Of a DNA stretch of 64,000 nt, positions 24,075 through 33,000 are shown piece after piece. Below the pieces are notes generated by a model that saw nothing but the letters and a program-made list of their open reading frames with translations, was not told the origin of the DNA and did no database searches. The DNA lies in NCBI GenBank assembly GCA_024642005.1, contig JAHECA010000013.1, positions 27,322 to 91,321 on the forward strand, read 5' to 3'. Made by a program: the position numbers and the translations under genes. Position 1 is the stretch's first letter; each line of letters opens with the position of its first letter. Source of the DNA: Robiginitalea sp. (GTDB lineage: Bacteria > Bacteroidota > Bacteroidia > Flavobacteriales > Flavobacteriaceae).

Positions 24075-25268
24075 TTATGCGTTAACAGCGCCTTGCTTTG
24101 CAGCCTTTTTTGCCTGGGCCAGGGCCTGCTCGATATCTGCCCTCAAGTCTTCAAAGTCTTCAATACCCGTGGAAAAACGGATAAGCCCGTCCCGGATTCC
24201 TGCTTTGGCGCGCTGTTCGGCCGAAATCAAGGCGTGGGAGGTTTGGGCCGGGGCCGTCAGGGTGCTTTCAACCCCGGCCAGGCTCATCGAGGCCCTGACC
24301 CATTTAAGCGAGCGCACAAAGGCGCTCAGGTCCAGGGCCGGGGCCAGCTCAAAGGAAAGCATGCCGCCAAAGCCACGCATCTGCGCCCGGGCCGTTACGT
24401 GCCCCGGGTGTTCTTCCAGGCCCGGGTAATAAACCCGGTCAATATCCGTGTGTTCACTCAGGTACCGGGCCAGGGCCAGGGCATTTTCGTTCTGGGCCTT
24501 TACCCGCAGGCCCATGGTCTTGAGGCTGCGCTCGAGCAGCCAGACCGTATAATCGCTCAGGCTGCCCCCCAGGTTTTTGGCCAGGTTAAAGATGCGGTTA
24601 ATGTGTTCGGACGAGGCGGCTACGGCCCCGGCGCAGATATCGGAATGCCCCCCCATGTATTTGGTCGCGGAATGGATTATGACATCAATTCCAAAATCTG
24701 CCGGGTTCTGGTTAACCGGGCTGGCAAAGGTATTGTCTATAAGGGTAACCAGTCCCCGCTCCATGGCCAGGGCAGCCATCGCCTGCAGGTCGGTGATCTG
24801 GAGCAGCGGGTTAGAAGGGGTTTCCAGGAAGAGCACGCGGGTGTTCGGGCGGATGGCCGCTTCATAATCGGCCCGCCCTGTACCATCCACAAAAGTAAAC
24901 TCGATACCAAATTTGCCGAATTCTTCCTGCAGCAGGTTCTGTGTTCCGCCATAGGTCTGACGTGAGATAACCAGGTGGTCGCCCTTCCCAAGAAAGGCCA
25001 GCAGGGACGTGCTGGTGGCAGCCATCCCGCTGCCAAAAATCAAAGCGGCTTCGGTGTGTTCAAGGGCGGCGATCTTTTTACAGAGGGCTTCCTGGTTGGG
25101 TGTATTGAAATAACGCGGGTACCGCTTGATGTCTACATCTTCATAGGCATAAGAAGTACTCATGTAGAGGGGCGATACGACTCCTTTGAATTGGGCGTCT
25201 TCCAGTTCGCCGAAATGCGTGCAGAGCGTATTGACTCCCCCGACGGTTGGTTTAGAAGTGTTTTTCAT
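24075..25268 (-). CDS. Cys/Met metabolism PLP-dependent enzyme (cystathionine gamma-synthase / lyase family)
   Basis: The 397-residue protein matches trans-sulfuration enzymes. Motifs include 'AALIFGSGMAATSTSLLAFL', 'PSNPLLQITDL', 'LIDNTFASP' and the PLP lysine in 'HSATKYMGGHSDI'. Family members make or break cystathionine, or cleave methionine or homocysteine, and the sequence alone does not settle which. The ATG at 25268 begins 'MKNTSKPTVGGVNTLCTHFG', a typical N terminus; the frame stays open upstream but with unrelated sequence. It lies between the MATE gene upstream and bshB1 downstream, same strand, spacing 22 and 10 bases. Confidence 0.9.
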   Translation of the reverse strand: MKNTSKPTVGGVNTLCTHFGELEDAQFKGVVSPLYMSTSYAYEDVDIKRYPRYFNTPNQEALCKKIAALEHTEAALIFGSGMAATSTSLLAFLGKGDHLVISRQTYGGTQNLLQEEFGKFGIEFTFVDGTGRADYEAAIRPNTRVLFLETPSNPLLQITDLQAMAALAMERGLVTLIDNTFASPVNQNPADFGIDVIIHSATKYMGGHSDICAGAVAASSEHINRIFNLAKNLGGSLSDYTVWLLERSLKTMGLRVKAQNENALALARYLSEHTDIDRVYYPGLEEHPGHVTARAQMRGFGGMLSFELAPALDLSAFVRSLKWVRASMSLAGVESTLTAPAQTSHALISAEQRAKAGIRDGLIRFSTGIEDFEDLRADIEQALAQAKKAAKQGAVNA

Positions 25269-25290
25269 AATCTCAAAAATACGAATTAAC

Positions 25291-26697
25291 TCAGACCCGG
25301 AACGATTTCCAGCGCCCGGTCCGAAAAGCCCTGATAGCCAGTACAGAAAGCAGTAATTCCGAAAGTGTAATGGCCAGGAAAACCCCCATGGGCCCCCATC
25401 CCAGCAGCAGGGCTGCCACATAGGCAAAGGGCAGCTGGAATAGCCAGAAGGCCACTACGTTAATCCGGGTGGGAGTACGCGTATCGCCCGACCCGTTGAA
25501 GGCCTGGGTTACCACCATGCCGTAGGCGTAAAAAACATACCCGGCAGCAATGATTCGCAGACAGAGCGCCCCGCTGTGCACCACGGTGTCGGCTGAATTG
25601 AACCAACCCAGGATCTGCGGGGCGAAAATCAGGTAGAAGAGCGAAACAGCAGCCATGAACCAGGCATTGTATTTGCCGGCTTTCCAAACCGAGATTTCGG
25701 CCCGTTCGGGCTTGCCCGCCCCCAGGTTCTGCCCCACCAGGGTTGCCGCGGCATTGCTCATGCCCCAGGCAGGCATAAGGGTAAACATGATTACCCGTAT
25801 GGCAATGGTATACCCGGCCAGGACCTCGCTGCCGAAGGTGCTCATAAGCCGCATCAAAAAGACCCAACTCGAGGTGCCGATGAGGAATTGGGCGATGCCC
25901 CCTATGGAAATGCGCACCAGGTTCAACATTACGGCCAGGTCGAGCCGCCAGGCCCTGAGCGTTATTCTAATGCGGCTCCAGCCGAAAAACAAGATGCAAA
26001 GTTGCAGCACTACGGCAGATCCGCGCCCGATATTGGTGGCAATGGCGGCACCCATTACCCCGTAAGCCGGAACAGGCCCCCACCCGAAAATGAAAAGGGG
26101 GTCGAGGATAATATTCAGTCCGTTCGAAAGCACGAGCGTCCACATGGCCACAGAGGCATCACCGGCACCCCGGAATATGGCATTTATCAGGAAAAGCAAC
26201 ATGATGGTGATATTCCCGCCAAGCAACCAACGGGTATACCCGTGCCCCTCCGCGATCAGGTCAGGCTCCCCTCCCATCAGCTCCAATATTTCCCGGGCAT
26301 AGAAGAGGCCCAACAGGCCCACCAGCAATGCGACTGCACTGCCGAGCAAGATGGCCTGTACGGCCGCTACCCGTGCCCCACTCATGTCCTTTTCCCCTAC
26401 CCTTCGGGCGACGACGGCCGTTGCCGCCATGCTCAGGCCTATGGCTACTGCATACACCAGGGTAACCACCGATTCTGTGAGGCCAATGGTAGCCACGGCG
26501 TTTACGCTTACGCGCGACACATAGGCAATGTCGACCACGGCAAAGACCGATTCCATGGCCATTTCCAGAATCATGGGGATGGAGAGCATAAAAATCGCCT
26601 TGCGAATGCTGCCTTGCGTGTAATCGGCTTCCTGCCCGCGCAGGGCCTGAAGGAAATAATGGAAGTATTTAAACCGGGTGGGTCGAGAAGTTGTCAT
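25291..26697 (-). CDS. MATE family efflux transporter
   Basis: The 468-residue protein has about 12 hydrophobic segments in two similar halves, typical of MATE (MatE) exporters: 'AIFMLSIPMILEMAMESVF' opens the first half and 'RISIGGIAQFLIGTSSWVFL' the second. These export cationic drugs or metabolites using sodium or protons. It is the first gene of a probable minus-strand unit with the Cys/Met enzyme and bshB1. The substrate is unknown. Confidence 0.92.
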   Translation of the reverse strand: MTTSRPTRFKYFHYFLQALRGQEADYTQGSIRKAIFMLSIPMILEMAMESVFAVVDIAYVSRVSVNAVATIGLTESVVTLVYAVAIGLSMAATAVVARRVGEKDMSGARVAAVQAILLGSAVALLVGLLGLFYAREILELMGGEPDLIAEGHGYTRWLLGGNITIMLLFLINAIFRGAGDASVAMWTLVLSNGLNIILDPLFIFGWGPVPAYGVMGAAIATNIGRGSAVVLQLCILFFGWSRIRITLRAWRLDLAVMLNLVRISIGGIAQFLIGTSSWVFLMRLMSTFGSEVLAGYTIAIRVIMFTLMPAWGMSNAAATLVGQNLGAGKPERAEISVWKAGKYNAWFMAAVSLFYLIFAPQILGWFNSADTVVHSGALCLRIIAAGYVFYAYGMVVTQAFNGSGDTRTPTRINVVAFWLFQLPFAYVAALLLGWGPMGVFLAITLSELLLSVLAIRAFRTGRWKSFRV

Positions 26698-26896
26698 CGA
26701 TGAGAATTTGTGATTGGGAAATAGAAAGGAAAGCCAGGGTTAGCCCATGGCCACACCCGTAGTAAAAGCTGGTTTCAGAGCTTCCATAAACCGGCACATA
26801 ATTCTCAGCGCTTCATAATGCGGCAAAGATGGCAAAAAAAACATCACCGGCCGCCGTAAACATCAAAATTTGAATACGTTAGGCTCAAGCTTCCCT

Positions 26897-29800
26897 TCAG
26901 TCGGCCGACTTTGCGCCAAAATAAACCCGATGGCGCCACCAGCTTACGGCTCCCAGTACGAGCACCCCAAACAGGAGGTACCAAATAAAGACGGGCGTTA
27001 TTACCTGCGCCCCGCTGGCATAGCTGTGCAGCCCAACCAGGTAGAAGTTTACCCCGAAATAGGTCATCATGATGCTGCCGAAGGCCAAAACGCTCAAAAA
27101 GCTAAAGGCCCACTGGCCCCGCAGGCCAGGTACCAGGCGCACATGGATCACAAAGGAATAGATGAGAATGGAGATCAGGGCCCAGGTTTCCTTTGGGTCC
27201 CAACCCCAATAGCGCCCCCAGCTCTCATTGGCCCATTGCCCGCCCAGGAAATTCCCTATGGTGAGCATTACCAGCCCCGTAGTAAGCGCCAGTTCGTTGA
27301 TAATGGTGAGTTCCTGCAGGTTTACCCGCATGCGATTGCGGTTTTTCTCAGTGGTAAGCACCATAAGCAGCAGGGTTACCACCCCGAGGATCATGCCTAC
27401 GGTAAGAGGGCCGTAGCTGCCCACGATCACGGCCACGTGAATCATGAGCCAGTAGCTGTTCAGCACCGGCTGCAGGTTGGCGATGGCCGGGTCTACCCAG
27501 CTCTGGTGGGCTATCCAGAGTAACATGGCCGTTACAAAAGTGGAAGCGGCGATGGTCATATCGCTTTTGCGCCCCAGCATCAGGCCCATCCCCAGACAGG
27601 CCCAGGAAACGTACAGGATACTCTCATAGGCGTCGCTCCAGGGGGCATGCCCCGAAATATACCAGCGAAGCACCAGCCCCGCCGTGTGCCATACAAAGAA
27701 AATCAGGATCAGGCCCTTCATAAAATAGGTGGCAATTCCCAAAATACGCCGCTCTTTGAAGATCTGGAAAATCAAGACTACAAACATCAGAATACCCACC
27801 AGGGCGTAGTATTTGTAAAGCCTGTTAAAAATGTCGAGTTGGTTGTAGATAACCTCTGTTCCCACGCGTCGCTCGGAAGGCAAAACCTCACTGCCATGGT
27901 TTACCTGGTTCTGGTGGAAAGCCTCCAGCAGTTTGTCCGATTCTGTGTAATCGCCGGTTTCGGCGGCTTCCTGAAGCGAAACCAGGTAATAGCGTACCGA
28001 ATTCTGGATGAAATTGGCATAGAGCGAGTCACCTACCTGATAGCCACCCCTCTGGTACTCGGTATCTGAAATCCATTTGTTGTTCTCGTCGTGAAGCAGC
28101 GGGAAAATCTTGAGGATCTCGCCATTAAGGGCCCTGTTGAGCAAGCCGAGCCGGAAATAGGCGTCTTTGAAATCTTGCTGAAACTTATTCGGGTTGTTGG
28201 TGGCGAAGGCCTCTCTGAGCACCGGGTCCATTTTATTGCGGCCCTGTTCGTCAAAAAAGTCGATCAGCCTAACATAGCGCTGGTGAGCCGGTATACCGAG
28301 CAGGTTGCGGATGCTGTCGTTCTCTGCTTTTTTGTCGATGGCAATGAATTCATTTACCGTCCAGAGGTTGGGCCGCATAAGCATAGACAGCAATACCTGG
28401 TCGGCGCTGAGCCCCTTGTATTGCGGCTGGAAACTCAGTTTCCGAAGCAGCTCTGAGGAATACGTATTGATGGGCTTCATCCGGCCCCCGTCATCCTGAA
28501 TAACCAGGTGCCCGAATTTGGCCGCATGGTCCTGGGGCACTGCCGTGGCCAGGATCATGGAATCTACCGCTTCCTGCGAAGGAGGGGCGCTGTGCTGGTG
28601 GCCATCGGCAGGGGTATGCTGCGCAGTAACGCTGAAAATCCCAAAGAAGAGGGCCAGGGCCAGGGCCGTCTTCCTGGCTTTGAGCTCTTCCAGCTTGCGC
28701 CCCAGTTCCCTGAAACGCGTGTTGCCGAAAAACATGATGCCCATCAGGCCCGCATACAGCAAGAAGTACCCGATATAGGTAACCCATGTACCCCAGAAAT
28801 CGTGGTTTACAGACAAGACAGTTCCTTTTTCGTCTGGGTGGAAACTCGCCTGAAAAAAGCGGTATCCCTTATGGTCGAGCACGTGGTTCATGAAAATATC
28901 GTAATCAAAAGGGCGGCCGTCGCCCAGGGAGTCGCGGACGGTAATTTTACTCATATAAGAAGAGTATCCTTTTTCGGTGCCCGGGTACTTTTCGGCAATA
29001 AAATCATTCAGGGTAATGCTGAAGGGCAGCTGATATACCTTAGACCCGTATGAACCCCTGAAACGCAGGCCGGCAAGGTCAATCGGCTCGCTGTACTGGG
29101 TATAGCCCTTGCCGCCCAAAAGGGTATGCCGGGCGGTCTGGCCCCCGGCAGTGATTTCGATGGTGAAGGCATCCATATCGCCCTGCCCACGTTCGGTTTC
29201 CGGGATGGGCACAACCCCGTACCGGCCCCGCATGGGCATTTCTGGGAGCACAAACTGCATGGAGCCCAGGCTGTACAGGGAACGAAGTTGCAGAGGCTGC
29301 AAACTGTCGGCCACCACCTGCCCGCTAAACTGGTCGGCCATCCGCATAAAACTGCCCGGAAAAGGCGACCTGATGGTCATATCGTCGTCGGTTACCTGAA
29401 TATTGACGGCCCCTGACACTTCTTTGTTGAGGCTGAACAGCACGTTGTGGATGTTGGCCACCTGCCCTTCTTCCAGGTAGTGGTCGTGGCGTGACCCACC
29501 CCCTGCTTCCACAAGTTTCAGGAACAATGTCCCGGCCTGGTCGGCCACAACCCCCAGGCGCGCCCCTTTGACGAATTCAACAAAACTCACCTTTACGGGG
29601 GTTTCGCCGAAGTCGGCCGTCCAGGGCAGGTTGGACTGAATATCCTCTTCTGTCACGATCAGGTGGTCTTCCAGGGCCTTCCGGCGGGGCTGCCCGTCGA
29701 CCTCCCCGTCTATCCAGAGTGTCAGGAAGGTCTTGTCGGAATAATAGATGTTTTCAGTGGCTCCTTCACGAATGGGCATCATGCCTTCAAACCCGAAATA

Positions 29801-30091
29801 CCGGGTAATGAAGGCGCCCAGGATAATGAGGATCCAGGAAAGGTGCAACAGCAATACCGGCCACTTCTCCCACCTCAGCAAACGGTAGCGCGAGATATTC
29901 CCAATGAAGTTAATCATAAAGAAAGCTATGATGGCCTCGAACCACCAGGTGTTGTAAATCCAGATTCGGGCCGTTTCGGTGCTGTACCAGCTTTCGATAA
30001 AAGTCCCGAAGGCCATGGCGGTGGCCATAACCAGGAAAAGGACTGCCATTAAACGCGTTGAGAACAGGGTATTCCGGAGGAGTTTCAGCAT
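26897..30091 (-). CDS. Fused cytochrome c biogenesis protein CcsBA (ResB-CcsA type)
   Basis: The 1064-residue polypeptide joins a ResB/CcsB-like N-terminal half (membrane helices near 12-32, 50-90, and a large periplasmic part) to a CcsA/CcmC-like C-terminal half (about 750-1060). The latter has the heme-handling WWD motif 'WGRYWGWDPKETWALIS' and conserved His in 'HTAGLVLRWYISGHAPW' and 'HVAVIVGSYG'. It exports heme and attaches it to apocytochromes c on the outer face of the inner membrane. A Bacteroidota-specific soluble region (about 480-700) lies between the halves. Length is normal for this fusion. The gene appears monocistronic. Confidence 0.92.
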   Translation of the reverse strand: MLKLLRNTLFSTRLMAVLFLVMATAMAFGTFIESWYSTETARIWIYNTWWFEAIIAFFMINFIGNISRYRLLRWEKWPVLLLHLSWILIILGAFITRYFGFEGMMPIREGATENIYYSDKTFLTLWIDGEVDGQPRRKALEDHLIVTEEDIQSNLPWTADFGETPVKVSFVEFVKGARLGVVADQAGTLFLKLVEAGGGSRHDHYLEEGQVANIHNVLFSLNKEVSGAVNIQVTDDDMTIRSPFPGSFMRMADQFSGQVVADSLQPLQLRSLYSLGSMQFVLPEMPMRGRYGVVPIPETERGQGDMDAFTIEITAGGQTARHTLLGGKGYTQYSEPIDLAGLRFRGSYGSKVYQLPFSITLNDFIAEKYPGTEKGYSSYMSKITVRDSLGDGRPFDYDIFMNHVLDHKGYRFFQASFHPDEKGTVLSVNHDFWGTWVTYIGYFLLYAGLMGIMFFGNTRFRELGRKLEELKARKTALALALFFGIFSVTAQHTPADGHQHSAPPSQEAVDSMILATAVPQDHAAKFGHLVIQDDGGRMKPINTYSSELLRKLSFQPQYKGLSADQVLLSMLMRPNLWTVNEFIAIDKKAENDSIRNLLGIPAHQRYVRLIDFFDEQGRNKMDPVLREAFATNNPNKFQQDFKDAYFRLGLLNRALNGEILKIFPLLHDENNKWISDTEYQRGGYQVGDSLYANFIQNSVRYYLVSLQEAAETGDYTESDKLLEAFHQNQVNHGSEVLPSERRVGTEVIYNQLDIFNRLYKYYALVGILMFVVLIFQIFKERRILGIATYFMKGLILIFFVWHTAGLVLRWYISGHAPWSDAYESILYVSWACLGMGLMLGRKSDMTIAASTFVTAMLLWIAHQSWVDPAIANLQPVLNSYWLMIHVAVIVGSYGPLTVGMILGVVTLLLMVLTTEKNRNRMRVNLQELTIINELALTTGLVMLTIGNFLGGQWANESWGRYWGWDPKETWALISILIYSFVIHVRLVPGLRGQWAFSFLSVLAFGSIMMTYFGVNFYLVGLHSYASGAQVITPVFIWYLLFGVLVLGAVSWWRHRVYFGAKSAD

Positions 30092-30388
30092 GCCGGGAAA
30101 GACTTGATTGTGACCGCTAAATTAGGGCATTTAGGCGCAATACAAAGAAAGTAAGACAAAGTCGGATAGCTGCCTGGGTTTTCTGAAACTGGTCAACCAG
30201 CGCTTGTTTGTGTATAATAAATTAATTATCAACATTATAGTAGGGTTTCCAAGATAATGATTGCCAAATGTTAAAATCGTTGAAACCCCGTGATGGTGCC
30301 GGGTAATCCCCTCAAAGGCCCCCGGCCCGTGCGGACCAATTGTAATTGCCCACTGGCCCCACACCGATTATATCCCTATTTTAGCACC

Positions 30389-31153
30389 GTGATAAAGACC
30401 GTGATCATCGGGAGCGGCAATGTGGCTTTTCAGCTGCATAGGGCTGTGCTGCAAGCCGAAGGGATTTCCTTGGCACAGGTAGCAGCACGCAGGCCCGAAG
30501 CCCTTGACGCTTTTGATCCCAAGGTGCCCAGGGCGAGCCTATCAGAACCACTTGCCCCGGCAGACATCTATTTACTGGCCGTCTCAGACCAGGCCGTGGC
30601 AACGGTGTCGGGGCAACTGCAAATGGACACCGGGTTGCTCGCCCATACCTCAGGTGCCCTGGGTTTAGATGCCCTCACAGGGAGCCGTCCGAAAGGTGTC
30701 TTTTATCCCTTGCAGACTTTCAGCAAATCCCGGCCGGTTTCCTTTACAGGGCTCCCGGTCTTACTGGAGGCAGAGCGTCCTGCAGATCTAAATTTACTGG
30801 CATCGCTGGGAAAAGCCCTCGGGGCAGTTACCCAGGCCTGCCGGCGCGAAGATCGGCTCGCCGCCCATCTGGCTGCCGTCTTTGCCAATAACTTTTCCAA
30901 TCATATGGTCTTCCAGGCACAGGAGCTCTTCAGGGCACACGGGCTGAGCCCGGCTTTGCTCAGGCCAATCTTGCTCGAAACCTTTGAGAAACTGCGGGCC
31001 CTGCCTGCCAGGGAAGCCCAGACCGGCCCGGCTCGCCGCAATGACCGTCTCACTCAGCAAGCACACCGGCAGTTGCTGGGCCCCGGGATGCCCCTGGAAC
31101 TATACAACCTGATTTCCCAATCCATAGCGAAAACGTATGAAAACGAACTATAA
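30389..31153 (+). CDS. Rossmann-fold DUF2520 protein (F420/NADP-dependent reductase-like)
   Basis: The start is the GTG at 30389, giving a 254-residue protein that begins directly with the nucleotide-binding strand 'VIKTVIIGSGNVAFQLH'. Upstream in-frame codons encode proline-rich sequence unlike the family. The N-terminal half is an NAD(P)-binding fold; the C-terminal half ('HLAAVFANNFSNHMVFQAQE') is the all-helical DUF2520 domain, resembling pyrroline-5-carboxylate reductase. The reaction is not known. It overlaps kdsC by 17 bases; the DUF2520-kdsC-maf order recurs in flavobacteria as far as I know. Confidence 0.85.
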   Translation: MIKTVIIGSGNVAFQLHRAVLQAEGISLAQVAARRPEALDAFDPKVPRASLSEPLAPADIYLLAVSDQAVATVSGQLQMDTGLLAHTSGALGLDALTGSRPKGVFYPLQTFSKSRPVSFTGLPVLLEAERPADLNLLASLGKALGAVTQACRREDRLAAHLAAVFANNFSNHMVFQAQELFRAHGLSPALLRPILLETFEKLRALPAREAQTGPARRNDRLTQQAHRQLLGPGMPLELYNLISQSIAKTYENEL

Positions 31154-31664
31154 GGAAATGCTGCGCGACGTTACAACCTTCGTCTTTGACGTAGACGGGG
31201 TTTTTACCGACAGCTCGGTGCTCATAACCACCACCGGAGAACTCCTCCGCAAAATGAGCGTGCGCGACGGGTATGCGGTTAAAACAGCTATCGACAAAGG
31301 CTACCGGCTCTGTGTGATCAGTGGCGGGTCTAACGAGGGGGTCAGGCAACGCCTGCAGGGCCTTGGGGTTACCGACATCTACCTCGGGGCCGGGCACAAA
31401 GAAGACCGCCTGCGTGAATACATGCTCGACTACGGTATAGCCCCCGGGGAAATCCTCTATATGGGCGACGATATCCCCGATATCCCGGCCATGCGAATGG
31501 TCGGCATGGTTGCCTGTCCGCAGAATGCCGTACCCGAGGTAAAAGCCCTCTCCCACTACATTTCACACCTGAATGGAGGGGAAGGCTGCGTACGCGATAT
31601 CATCCAGCAGGTAATGAAAGTGCAGGGCAACTGGGAGAGCCCCACAAACGCCGCACAAGACTGA
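31137..31664 (+). CDS. kdsC: KDO-8-phosphate phosphatase, HAD family
   Basis: The 175-residue protein has the compact HAD core of KdsC: 'TFVFDVDGVFTDSSVLI' (nucleophile and acid Asp), 'LCVISGGSN', the Lys in 'AGHKEDRL' and 'YMGDDIPDIPAM'. KdsC releases phosphate from 3-deoxy-D-manno-octulosonate 8-phosphate for lipopolysaccharide core synthesis; it works as a tetramer. The start overlaps the upstream gene by 17 bases, and its stop shares a base with the Maf start, so all three are translationally linked. Confidence 0.88.
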   Translation: MKTNYKEMLRDVTTFVFDVDGVFTDSSVLITTTGELLRKMSVRDGYAVKTAIDKGYRLCVISGGSNEGVRQRLQGLGVTDIYLGAGHKEDRLREYMLDYGIAPGEILYMGDDIPDIPAMRMVGMVACPQNAVPEVKALSHYISHLNGGEGCVRDIIQQVMKVQGNWESPTNAAQD

Positions 31665-32263
31665 TGGACTCCCTGCAAAGTAAGGGGCCGGCCCATCTCA
31701 TCCTGGGGTCTGCCAGCCCAAGGCGCAAGGCCCTGCTGGAAGCTATGGGTTTTTCGTTTGAAGTGCGGACACAGGACGGAGAAGAAACGTATCCTTCACA
31801 ACTAAATCACTGTTATATAACTGATTACCTAAGCAAACTTAAAGCTTCACATCTAAAGCATTTCCTCAAGCCGGAAAGCGTTTTGCTCACCGCAGATACC
31901 ATCGTCTGGCAGCACGGCCGGGTCCTGGGCAAGCCGGGCGACCGTGAAGAAGCCATTGCAACCCTGAATCAGTTGTCAGGGGCCTGGCACGAGGTCATTA
32001 CCTCGGTCTGCTTTACCACGATGGCTGCGCAGCAGGTGAGGCATGAGGTTACCCGCGTCAAATTTGCCAACCTTGAACCTTCCATGATAGCGACATACCT
32101 GCGCCTGGGCCACCCGCTCGACAAGGCCGGGGCTTATGGCATTCAGGAGTGGATCGGCCTGGTGGGGGTGGAAGCCATAGAAGGGTCGTACACCAATGTG
32201 GTAGGCCTGCCGACCCGTCTGGTCTACGAGACGCTGAGGGAGATGGGTAAATTGCCCATTTAA
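31664..32263 (+). CDS. maf: Maf family nucleoside triphosphate pyrophosphatase
   Basis: The 199-residue protein shows the Maf signature 'LGSASPRRKALLEAMGFSF', the catalytic Asp in 'LTADTIVW' and 'DKAGAYGIQEWIG'. Maf proteins hydrolyse dTTP/UTP or modified nucleotides to monophosphates and pyrophosphate. It is the last gene of the DUF2520-kdsC-maf unit, its ATG sharing one base with the kdsC stop. Confidence 0.92.
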   Translation: MDSLQSKGPAHLILGSASPRRKALLEAMGFSFEVRTQDGEETYPSQLNHCYITDYLSKLKASHLKHFLKPESVLLTADTIVWQHGRVLGKPGDREEAIATLNQLSGAWHEVITSVCFTTMAAQQVRHEVTRVKFANLEPSMIATYLRLGHPLDKAGAYGIQEWIGLVGVEAIEGSYTNVVGLPTRLVYETLREMGKLPI

Positions 32264-32343
32264 CTTTTTTTTCGTTCCTGAGGTTCGGTGGAGATGATTC
32301 AAAAACTGTCTGGCCCGGGGGCGTTAAAAATGCCAAAAAGACG

Positions 32344-32351
32344 TAATTTTG
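32344..32351 (+). promoter_or_regulatory. -7 box upstream of the MscS gene
   Basis: TAATTTTG fits TAnnTTTG and lies 25 bases before the ATG; no clear -33 element is visible. Confidence 0.45.
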
Positions 32352-32376
32352 CGCGACAATCAGGGACTTTGAACCT

Positions 32377-32922
32377 ATGAAAGAATTTTATTTCAACCAC
32401 CAGGCCGAAATTCTCGGCACGCTGATCACCCTTGTTATCCTCCTGGTTACGCGCCTGCTTTCCGTTCAGACCATCCGCCGGATAAGCCGAATCAGTGATC
32501 TGGATGAAAACCGGGGGCGTTTGATTATCAAGTATGTTCTGGTAGGCCACAGCGTTATCCTGGTGGTCGCGTTAATTCTTATCTGGGGAGTGCCTATAAA
32601 GGAAATCGGCACCGTGCTGGCATCCATCTTTGCTGTTATCGGCGTGGCCCTGTTTGCCTCCTGGTCCATTTTGAGCAACATCACCGCAGGCGTGATCCTC
32701 TTTTTTACCTTTCCCTTCAAGATTGGAGACCGCATCCGCATTCTCGACAAAGACCTCCCCAAGCCTCTGGAATGCGTAATTGAAGACATACGTGCCTTTC
32801 ACCTTCACCTGCGCAAATCCAACGGCGAACTGGTTACCTATCCGAATGCCCTCATGCTCCAGAAAGCCGTGGCGCTGATAACCCGCGAAGCAAAGGACAG
32901 CGAAGGCAGTGAAGCCGTGTAG
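32377..32922 (+). CDS. Small MscS-type mechanosensitive channel protein
   Basis: The 181-residue protein has three hydrophobic segments (about 10-27, 50-70, 75-105) followed by the start of the MscS beta domain ('FPFKIGDRIRILDKD', 'GELVTYPNALMLQKAV'). The third segment, 'FAVIGVALFASWSILSNITA', corresponds to the pore helix. It is shorter than full MscS because most of the C-terminal alpha/beta domain is missing, a form common in flavobacteria. The expected role is release of solutes on osmotic downshock. Confidence 0.88.
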   Translation: MKEFYFNHQAEILGTLITLVILLVTRLLSVQTIRRISRISDLDENRGRLIIKYVLVGHSVILVVALILIWGVPIKEIGTVLASIFAVIGVALFASWSILSNITAGVILFFTFPFKIGDRIRILDKDLPKPLECVIEDIRAFHLHLRKSNGELVTYPNALMLQKAVALITREAKDSEGSEAV

Positions 32923-32969
32923 GTGTTAAAGAAGTTTTAAAGGGGCAGGCAGCCCGCTTAAAAACTCCC

Positions 32970-32977
32970 TATATTTG
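32970..32977 (+). promoter_or_regulatory. -7 box of the PIG-L/symporter unit
   Basis: A perfect TATATTTG lies 23 bases before the PIG-L ATG, giving a short leader of about 16 bases. Confidence 0.6.
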
Positions 32978-33000
32978 AGAGCCGACTAAACCATCCTGAC

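Noticed and set aside
23826..24965. A 379-codon plus-strand frame over bshB1 and the Cys/Met enzyme
   Set aside because: It is antisense to two well-supported genes and has low-complexity composition without motifs.
30290..30388. A longer N terminus for the DUF2520 protein
   Set aside because: The added residues are Pro/Cys-rich and unlike the family, whose members begin at the nucleotide-binding strand.
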